DNA of 64,000 nt from Ectobius pallidus (lineage: Eukaryota > Arthropoda > Insecta > Blattodea > Ectobiidae): assembly GCA_964059195.1 (NCBI GenBank), contig CAXKWD010000009.1, positions 88,199,432 through 88,263,431 of the forward strand. The letters run 5' to 3'. Below are positions 56,329 through 64,000 of this stretch, piece by piece. The notes under the pieces were generated by a model. The model was not told the DNA's origin and did not search any database. It worked only from the letters and a program-made list of their open reading frames with translations. The first letter of the stretch is position 1. Every line of letters starts with the position of its first letter. The translations under genes and the position numbers were made by a program.

Positions 56329-56400
56329 TAGGATGGCCTAGAATGGAATCCGAATCAACTGCTTGAAAGGCAAGAATGCTGACCATTACACCAACAAAGC
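56329..56400 (-). pseudogene. tRNA-Gly pseudogene n, UUC anticodon
   Basis: The loop reads CTTTCAA (UUC); acceptor, T-stem and T-loop are decayed. Confidence 0.65.
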
Positions 56401-56483
56401 AGGATTGGTGAACCTAAAGTTTCCTTCTGCCTTTAGGCATTTTACGCTAAAAGAATTGAAAATAACGACACGAAAACTAAAAA

Positions 56484-56556
56484 CCCCCATAGCGAGAAAC
56501 CGAACCAGGATCAACGGATTGAAAGGGAACTATGCTGACCATTACACTACCATAGT
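56484..56556 (-). pseudogene. tRNA-Gly pseudogene o, UUC anticodon
   Basis: GGATTGAAAGGGAAC on plus gives the CTTTCAA loop again. The arms are mostly decayed. Confidence 0.65.
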
Positions 56557-56633
56557 TGCCTCACGTTTCTATCAGACTCATTTGGCATATTACGCTAAAA
56601 CAGTTGAAAATAACGAGTACGTAGATTAAAAAG

Positions 56634-56705
56634 TGCGATGGCCGGGAATCGAACCCGGATCAACTGCTTGGAAGGCAACTATGCTGACCATTACACCACC
56701 ATCGC
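56634..56705 (-). tRNA. tRNA-Gly(UCC) p, canonical
   Basis: All 72 bases equal type E; T5 terminator. It is the last UCC copy before duplication copy 3. Confidence 0.96.
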
Positions 56706-57154
56706 ACGGTTGACGAACGTGAAGATCCTTTCCGCCTGATGAGGCATATTACGCTAAAAAAATTGAAAATAACGACACGTAATCTAGTTTTCCATTTTTC
56801 GTTCATTAAAATTTCAGTGACTTTCACTAACAGGAACAAAACTTTTCAAAGAATATTCACTTGAAATAATGATGCAAATGTTATAGTTTATGTTGTATAC
56901 AAAACACACACTTTTGAAGTTAATTTAAGTTTTGTTTAATAATTTAAATAATTAATAATTAATCCCTCAACCGATGTCACTTTCCCAGTATTAAACTGTC
57001 AAAAATGACAATGAAAATGACCCTCTGTCTGCATTGATTGCAATGCTAGGAGCAAGATACTTTCACTTCGGTAAGAAAGTAGAACAAAGTGGGAAAACCA
57101 ACTAAGAAGATAAGAAAGATGGTACTTTAACCTCTACAAATCTCACGAATAGTA

Positions 57155-57225
57155 GCATCGGTGGTTCAGTGGTAGAATGCTCGCCTGCCACGCGGGCGGC
57201 CCGGGTTCGATTCCCGGCCGATTCA
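57155..57225 (+). tRNA. tRNA-Gly(GCC), copy 3, one acceptor mismatch
   Basis: Same as copies 1 and 2 except the 3' strand reads CCGATTC, so C2 faces T71. Promoter boxes and T6 terminator are intact. It may be transcribed but poorly charged. Confidence 0.88.
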
Positions 57226-57784
57226 TGTTTTTTGCCATACATTCTATCATGCTGAGATCTGTTTCTTTTCAGTCAAACGATTCAAAATCACGTAGGAATG
57301 TAAATTTATACCTTAGGCTTGAGACCAATCCATGAATTCAATTTTGGGCACCTGTTAAACTGAAATGTGTCTAAGCGGGAGTGATATCCCCAGAAGATAA
57401 CTCACTCAGATATACTTTGTTTTCATGCGAGGTTTTGGTTCCGAATATAAGTAATTTTTCCCATATCGAAGTACATAGTTTGTTTAAATATATTGTCGCA
57501 CTTGATTGTGCACATAATTTTTATTTCTCTAACAATTGAGGAAGATCGCGAAATTGTAAGCTAATTTGGAAAAACACACACACAAATAACCCCGTCTTTG
57601 TTTGATAGTGCAAGAGGTCATAATACAGCGTGTTGGGATCTGTGAGAGTAAACACGTAGACTGTGTAAATGTTGATGCTTATCTGTTGCTATTGTCCTTG
57701 TGTAGTGGCTTGTTCAATTTTACTTGAGGCGTACGTTTATTACAACACAGTACATTAAAGAGGTACCTTAAATTCACTAAATAA

Positions 57785-57840
57785 ATTATTATTATTGTTA
57801 TTATTATTATTGCTATTATTATTTATTTTTATTTATCCCT
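57785..57840. repeat. ATT microsatellite in the duplicated spacer
   Basis: It is also present, at different lengths, at 51424-51466 and 54885-54922, so it was duplicated with the segment and then changed. Confidence 0.85.
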
Positions 57841-58204
57841 TAATTGCCAAATTCAGCCTATAGATTACAATAGTTTGTATTAAATTTTTAATAAATTAAC
57901 AGAAGGAAATTCGAAAGAAAATTTAAAAAGAATCTAAAATTTACAGAATAGAGCACAAGAAACAAACTATGGGCCTAATCATTGTGTGAACTGTTTCCTA
58001 TGCAGTCCGACACGGGTTTATAACTTGCATGAGAAAATTAGCCTCGTACATTAAAAGGTTACTTTGCCATGAAGTGTGCTAGGGCTATAAACTAATGAAA
58101 GAATGATATGAAACGCTGAAAACTTACAACCTATGGAAGACATAATTCAAAACTTAATACATGTTTAATTACAACAGTACCTTCTTCATATTTGTCAACT
58201 GAAA

Positions 58205-58402
58205 TAATAATAATTCCTTTATTACAACCAAACTGTAATATTATGTTTAATGGAGCAACGGTAGAATGATATTTGGCAGAGGAAACTGGAACACCCAGAG
58301 AAAACCTGCCCTTTTTTGTCCTCTACAAATTCTATCAACAATCGAACCCGGGACCTAGGGGTGGAAAGCGAGCGGTCTAACAATTCAGCCATGCGGGCGG
58401 CC
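58205..58402 (-). mobile_element. tRNA-derived SINE family 3, fuller copy
   Basis: The reverse complement starts GGCCGCCCGCATGGCTGAAT (A-box region), then CCCGGGTTCGATTG (B-box), then TTTCTCTGGGTGTTCC, TTTCCTCTGCC and GGTTGTAATAAAGGAATTAT. It has the organisation of a tRNA-derived SINE with a short A/T-rich tail. Confidence 0.75.
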
Positions 58403-58409
58403 TAACTAT

Positions 58410-59190
58410 ATTAAATAATAAACACAATGAATTTGAATATTTCAACAAAGAGTGGATAAATAATAGTGTTGTTTTAGGAATAACAAAATGAAAGATCTAG
58501 TCTTTTGAGTGCAATGTAATACAGGCTTCTAAATTTAGCCATTTCCTGGATAGCGTACAAATTGTGGAGTTTTGTCTTCACATCCCACATTTCCCTCGGG
58601 ACGCTTAATGAGATAATAATGACACTGACATAATGAGTGAGGCTGGAGGACATCGCTGGCATGAAAGGGAGGGGAAAACTGTTAGGAACTTCATTTCAAT
58701 ATGACATTGAACTTGAATATAATGTAATCTAACGCAAAAATCAGCTGTATGGCAGCGAACACGTAAAACATGCAACCCATTCTAATTTGAAATTGACACG
58801 GATACCACCACTGCACTGGTCCGAAGCTAATGGTCAAATAGTGTAATATAAATCTACTTAATAACCAGTTATTGAGTCCTTTTTGCTAGGGTTGCTCGTG
58901 CTGTTGTAGGAAATGAAGATGTGCCAGAGATTCGCTTGATACCGGTATTTCATTAAATCCATAGTATTTTTATTATTATCATCAATATCATTATTAAACT
59001 GCTAGACCTAGCAGTTATTATTAAATTAATACATTGCAACAATTTATGAAAATGCAACTTTTATCAATTATACAAATAGGCAAGTATAGCCTAAAATTAA
59101 AACAAACAAATATAAATTATATTTTTAAATTTATTACATATAAACCACATCCCACCTCAAAAAGTATTTAGTACTATCTTAAAATGTAAT
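58410..59190. other. Sequence with one minus frame, nothing recognised
   Basis: The 62-codon minus frame at 58474-58662 has normal-looking composition but no family signature or splice context. Otherwise A+T-rich. Confidence 0.35.
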
Positions 59191-59199
59191 CAAAGCCAC

Positions 59200-59200
<1 letters not shown>

Positions 59201-59248
<48 letters not shown>
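59201..59248. repeat. ATT microsatellite (about 15 units)
   Basis: Pure TTA/ATT run. Confidence 0.95.
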
Positions 59249-59249
<1 letters not shown>

Positions 59250-59735
59250 CGAATGCTGTAGGGTAATCATTCATTTTCATGAGACAATAAATACTTTAAG
59301 GACGATCCCCTGTTACATCACTGTTTTCCAAAGGGACAGACATATAAATTTATTTACGTAGAATATAAATTTATATAGTTATAAACAACGGCCATCTATA
59401 ACAATAACAAAATCAATCAATAATACAAAAAATTTAATTTCTTGATATAGGCTAAATATATTTATTTTAACTCTTTTTCATAATTTGCAAATATATAGCA
59501 ATAGTTATGGATCCATGCCCTTTTATGACTTATTGTACTCGCTTACCATTTTTCCTTACTATAATTAGGAATTTATCTAGCCTGCTTAAAGAGGGCGTAT
59601 TAATCGAAAAACATATTTTTTTATACGCTATTAATTTATTTAATTTTGACGCTTTTGTCCATTAAAGCTTCTACCCAGTAATTTGTTTCTCTATATTCTA
59701 ATGCAATGTGCTGAAGTCAGGCGATCTCCTTAGCC

Positions 59736-59815
59736 GGGGTAGCTAAGGCCTTGGAGCAGTGGTGAAGGAGGTTGTGGGTTCGAGTTCCGGCTCGGACATG
59801 GGTGTTTGAGTGTAT
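59736..59815 (+). mobile_element. Possible tRNA-like SINE head
   Basis: AGCCGGGGTAGCTAAGGCC is followed by GGTTGTGGGTTCGAGTTCCG, a B-box-like block at tRNA spacing. The A-box is weak. Confidence 0.5.
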
Positions 59816-59945
59816 TTCCCGGGTTCGAGGCTATGCAAGAACAAGGGAAAAGAACGAGCAGAGATCTTACTAGGAAAAAGTAAAAAAAGTTACATAGTAT
59901 TTCCCAGGTTCGAGGCTATGCAAGAACAAGGGAAACGAAAAAGAT
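59813..59945. repeat. Direct repeat, 85-bp period
   Basis: TATTTCCCGGGTTCGAGGCT at 59813 and TATTTCCCAGGTTCGAGGCT at 59898, both followed by ATGCAAGAACAAGGGAAA. Confidence 0.9.
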
Positions 59946-60399
59946 TTCATTTTGAAAAATTCTATCTTATTTATTTTTATTAGTTTAGTTTCTGCAATAA
60001 AAATCAAATTTGAAGCCGGTTGTTGATATTGCCACTGGCAGTCACTTTTGACATGAACAAGTTCACTGATTATTCAAGTTCGAAAATATTCGGAAGCTTT
60101 ATATAATTTTAATTCCCATGCGATTTTGGTTTTGGTTCCCTATGCTAGTAGAAATCGCTGTTCTAGCTCCTCTATTAACTAGCAATGCATTTTGTGTTTG
60201 GCTCTTGTTTTTTTCTACCCTTAAAGCTTATAAATTTATAATCAATAGAATTATTTGCAACATATTTAATTTTTTTAGTAATTTAGTAATTAGTAGTTGA
60301 TGAAAAGCAAAAAATGAAAACTAGTAATTAGTTCTCTCTTAATAGGGAGTTGTTATTCTTAACTCCACAATGTGTACTGTGGGATATAGTAGTTTCTCT

Positions 60400-60600
60400 T
60401 AGGTTTGTAACAAAATTGTGTAAAATAAATTTAAGGAAAAAATTAAATGCCATGTAAAATACAGAACAAAGTACAGGAAATAAACTATGGGCTTAACCAT
60501 TGTCATAATGTTTCCTCTGCGGTCCGGCATGGGTTTGTATAATGTGTGAGAAATTGAATTTCGCGCATTTAAGTTTAAAAAGTTTACTTATTTCCTTAGG
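60400..60600 (+). repeat. Diverged match to the right part of the tRNA spacer
   Basis: ACAGGAAATAAACTATGGGC, TAACCATTGT, GTTTCCTCTGCGGTCC and GGCATGGGTTTGTATAA align with 57940-58065 (AAGAAACAAACTATGGGCCT, CATTGTGTGAACTGTTTCC, GACACGGGTTTATAA). It has no tRNA. Confidence 0.65.
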
Positions 60601-60871
60601 CTATTTATTTAATTTAATGATTTAACTGAAAGTTAATGTAGTTTTTGTGTAAGTGTATATTTTGTTGTAAGTTATTCTTTGTCTGCAAGGTAATCTGCGT
60701 TGTGCAGAAAGATTGTATAAATAAATAAACCGAATATATCCTGTTTATATGAAAAGAACAATGCTTTGCCTTAAGCAAAAATAATGGCAGCTAAATTTAT
60801 TGGTTTGGCTACTGAAATTTCTTTCCCTGTCCTACGGTATGGGTACGGAAAGTAGAAATTTAGAATTAGAA

Positions 60872-61080
60872 TTAGAATTGTTTTATTTTACCTGGTGGAA
60901 TTAAGGCCATTAGGCCTTCTCTTCCATTCAACCAGGATTATTACAACTGAAGTTTACAATAATGCAATAGAGAGTATGGTAAGAGTACAATATAGATACA
61001 GATACACTGAAACACGATTATACTATTATAATTTAAGGCTTAAGAACTAGTTCTCTAGAGATAACACAATATACAAAAAC
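60872..61080 (-). mobile_element. LINE 3' end, minus copy
   Basis: The reverse complement has CCTGGTTGAATGGAAGAGAA, GGCCTAATGGCCTTAATTCC and ACCAGGTAAAATAAAACAAT, the same tail as at 34503-34570 in opposite orientation. A short AATTAG repeat follows. Confidence 0.6.
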
Positions 61081-61084
61081 TAAT

Positions 61085-62215
61085 AAGTTAAATAGTTTAC
61101 TAATTACTGCGATTTAAACATATTCAAAACCATATGACTACCTGTAGTGTTTTTTAAAATCTTTATTTAGAGACCTTTTGTATAGTAACAGTGAATAAAA
61201 TTCCTAGTATTCTGGGAATTCTAACCATTGACTTTTGAAGTAGACTATTTGAAATAATCTTCAGTAAAATTGAACATTCTGAAGTAATTGAGTGTTTGTT
61301 TCGCGACTTGACCTATCTCAGTTCTCAATAAATATTTTTTTATTAATATCCGCAAGTTTATTCTTAAAAAGTATAAATCTACTGCGGACATGCAAAGGAA
61401 TAAAATTCTTCTTGTTTTATTTACTGAAATAAGGAAAATATTGATTTTAGAAGACAATTGAGTTACACTGTTGAAGAAACCTCACTCGTAAAAACTACAA
61501 AGGGAAGACGCTTTCCAAGATACTGCAATATCTCAGGTTTCGCAACAGCTGCAGACATACTCTCCCTTCAGAAATAAGTTTGCAGTTCGTCCAAGAGTAA
61601 CAAAAAAAATAATAACAAACCCACATTTGCAATAGGATGTCAAGGGCATCAATAGGATTTTCGTGTGCCTGTTTTAAATATCGTTCATTCACCTACCGCC
61701 CAAGGAAAATTTTCTCTTCAAAATAAAGAAAGTTAAAAAATTCAATGCCCAGTCTGCTAGGGATGATAAAGTAGACCAAAACAAACAGGTCCTGTTCATA
61801 TAAAAATAAAAAAGAAGAAGAAAGAAAGAAAAAAACCGTGGTTCAGAAACTCATTTCGAGTCTTAAATATATTGCTATCGGCTCTGCAGTGAGATTCTGT
61901 TAGTCACTGATTTTCATAGGTATTCTCACGAGAGATTACGAGCTTATCGTCACTGTTATAGTTACGCCAAAACCACGAATGTGCAAAAATTCCGATTTTG
62001 ACTTCAGTGCATTGCTGGCATCTGTTTAGATTAATCTTTGTTCTGGAGGAACCACGAACGTTGTATTTCTTTCCTTGGTGAGTAATAGATAGTTCCATTT
62101 CCATTAAAGTACAAGTTCTGCTTTATTTTTTATGCTGCGGTAACAAATGTGACCCATTCCTGATTTTTTAATATTTTTTTTTGTGCATAATCGTGGTTCT
62201 GGCATTACTATCTGA
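61085..62215. other. A+T-rich sequence, nothing recognised
   Basis: The short minus frames (61245-61457, 61495-61692, 61904-62104) show no family signature. Confidence 0.4.
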
Positions 62216-62221
62216 TGAAAC

Positions 62222-62510
62222 TCGAAATCCCAAGAGGGAATTATTTAGACGGTACCTCCTCGGATTTTTCTGAGGTAGGGAGGTCTGGAACGGGGTGCAC
62301 TCAGGCCGTGGATTGTTCATTTTTTTTACTGATTAGTGGACGAAGTAGCTGAGGTGAGTCATGGTAAGTAAATATTCGGTCCGGCATTTGCTTTTGCGAC
62401 TTGGAAAAACATGAAAACCTCATGAATTGGCCAGCCTCGAGGTTTGAACCCGGAACTCACAAATGCGATCCCCAGGCGCTATCGTCTCAGCAATAAACAC
62501 TTTGTTCGCT
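62222..62510 (-). mobile_element. SINE family 2, minus copy
   Basis: The reverse complement reads GCGCCTGGGGATCGCATTTG, GAGTTCCGGGTTCAAACC (B-box), CATGTTTTTCCAAGTCGC, AAAAGCAAATGCCGGACCGA and the far block GGTGCACCCCGTTCCAGACC. tRNA-like head with a long unrelated body. Confidence 0.75.
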
Positions 62511-62582
62511 CATCACATGCCCCCCAATCCTGCCATCTGCATGTGGTATAGTGCAGTTACTCATTGGATGGCCAGTCGGCTT

Positions 62583-62714
62583 CAAAGGTTTCGGTGTTTC
62601 TTTATGTTAATTGATCTGACTAAATCGGTCTTGGGCTTCCGCTATCCAAAACAAAAGCAACGTTGCAATATTCTCTCATTGTTATCACTGACCTCAGTTC
62701 TTCCTTCGCTTCAC
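62583..62714. repeat. Dispersed repeat, copy 2 (about 120 bp)
   Basis: It matches 36087-36207 from GGTGTTTCTTTATGTTAATT to CAGTTCTTCCTTCGCTTC, with about ten differences. The flanks differ, which bounds the repeat. Confidence 0.85.
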
Positions 62715-62719
62715 GTATT

Positions 62720-63780
62720 ATTGTTTACTGTAACTTGATCTTGCAACAACGCATTCACTCCACGCGGAGTAGACGAGTAGCTGTCAAAATCGCCACAGGA
62801 CATTCTTAGATTTTGATTGGCTGGGGTAACTAGCTGATTGGTGCGGTAAAACAAAGAACATGGGTTGAGCTGTCGGCAAACTTTTCCTCCTAACGAAAGG
62901 AAGCCGCCTGGGTATGCAATGAGTAACTGGACTATAGATGATCATCGGTCGGGTGGTAGGCCAAGTCCCTTCACGGATGCAGCGCGACGGAGTTTAGTTT
63001 AGTTTATTCCATGAATATAATGTAACGGTTTATAAAAAATAATTACATTCTTACTTGTGTTGTTTAAAATCAAACCAATATTCTGTGAGCTGTGAGATCA
63101 CGGAATACTAAATGAATGAACAATTGATGATACGAATAAATTATCAGCTTAACTAATGCTACCAATATGCATAATTATGAGAATTAGTTATCAAAGTTAG
63201 GCCTACTACTAGACGCTAATAGACGCTAAGTCTGTTAGTGTTTGTGAATAATTTTGTTCAGCAGCACGACTTCAGGACAGGGTATAGGCTAATTATTATC
63301 CAATATACTCATACTGAACTATATCGATTCCATTAACATTATAACATTTTAACCTAATACCGGACAGACAGAAATGACGTTTTATAACAAATTACTTTAA
63401 TCAGATAGTGAAAGTCAGGTGCTAATTTCTCTTCATAATATTGATGTTAGCACACTGGGGAAATGCTGATAACGCTAATGCAGCTTGTTGAATACATAAG
63501 ACAGTCCCAAGGGTAGGGGGATCGCCCGCACGAAGGGTTGCTTATCTGCAGGCGTTTTCTGTTGGCTAAAGCGAAATTAACGTTCAATTCTTGCTAAGAG
63601 AATATTTTACTAATTTGTTCTTTCTACAAAAAATAATGTTTAGATAACGCGAAAATACTAGCTTTATTAATGTAAAATTACTTTCACAAGCCATTCGTTT
63701 CCTTTCTGGAACCAGTTAAAATGTTCTGATTAAAAAATATGCAATAAGGTTAACATAATAAAACAGAGTAATTACTAAGC
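62720..63780. other. Intergenic sequence between inverted SINE copies
   Basis: No gene or RNA recognised. It includes AGACGCTAATAGACGCTAAG (a short tandem repeat). Confidence 0.4.
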
Positions 63781-63786
63781 GAACAA

Positions 63787-63990
63787 AGTGTTTATTAGTA
63801 AGACGATAGCGCCTGGGGATCACATTTGGGAGTTCCGGGTTCAAACCTCGAGGCCGGCCAATATAACCTGAGGTTTTCATGTTTTTCGCAGTCGCAAAAG
63901 CAAATGCCGGACCGAATATTTACTTATCATGACCCCCCTCAGCTACTTCGTTCACTAATCAGTAAAAAATGAACAATCCTTAAAGAACGA
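63787..63990 (+). mobile_element. SINE family 2, plus copy (cut by the window end)
   Basis: It is the inverse of 62311-62510 over about 200 bp: AAGTGTTTATTAGTAAGACG, GGGAGTTCCGGGTTCAAACC, GGTTTTCATGTTTTTCGCAG and GCAAATGCCGGACCGAATAT. The pair could also be read as long inverted ends of one 1.68-kb element. Confidence 0.8.
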
Positions 63991-64000
63991 TAATAGCAAC

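Larger units (their letters stand above)
56783..58140 (+). repeat. Segmental duplication copy 3
   Basis: It aligns with copies 1 and 2 from TAGTTTTCCATTTTTCGTTC on. It is closer to copy 1 in the left part (GGAACAAAACTTTTCAAAGA) and more diverged in its right 300 bp. Confidence 0.9.

Overview
This is 64 kb of nuclear DNA from an animal, most likely an insect. The evidence is A+T-rich sequence, spliced exons with GT-AG introns, tRNA genes without an encoded CCA end, tRNA-derived SINEs, and many decayed DNA transposons and LINEs. Several dispersed repeats look like types common in hemimetabolous insects such as cockroaches and termites, but that placement is from memory and not proven here. Almost none of the open reading frames longer than 60 codons is a gene.

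Layout. (1) 1-27 kb holds no recognised host gene. It is a graveyard of repeats: hAT, pogo/Tigger and Tc1 elements with clear terminal inverted repeats and target-site duplications, LINE reverse-transcriptase remnants, inverted SINE pairs and two large palindromes that look like Penelope-type terminal repeats. (2) 27.1-35.4 kb on the minus strand carries the first three coding exons of a stomatin/MEC-2-like membrane protein. Splice phases match at both junctions, and the introns are filled with a LINE, a Helitron-like 3' end and hAT-like MITEs. The rest of the gene was not found. (3) 35.7-38.9 kb is a 3.2 kb non-autonomous hAT-like element with poly-G subterminal tracts and other elements nested inside it. 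(4) 39-43.4 kb has LINE remnants and a 220 bp mariner fold-back.

(5) 43.4-58.4 kb is the striking part. It is a glycine-tRNA locus. The first block is 37 tandem tRNA-Gly(UCC) genes or pseudogenes, all on the minus strand, on a 159 bp monomer. Eight monomer types (A-H) repeat as a 1,272 bp higher-order unit. Only type E and one other copy are fully canonical; the other types carry fixed, type-specific lesions. A second, more decayed block of tRNA-Gly(UCC) copies (52.8-56.7 kb) is interleaved with three copies of a larger duplicated segment, each holding one plus-strand tRNA-Gly(GCC). Together they could supply both glycine isoacceptors from one locus, and the whole region seems to evolve by unequal exchange and segmental duplication. 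(6) 58.4-64 kb is again repeats and SINEs, including an inverted SINE pair.

All calls were made by eye. Copy counts in the array depend on the assembly being correct.
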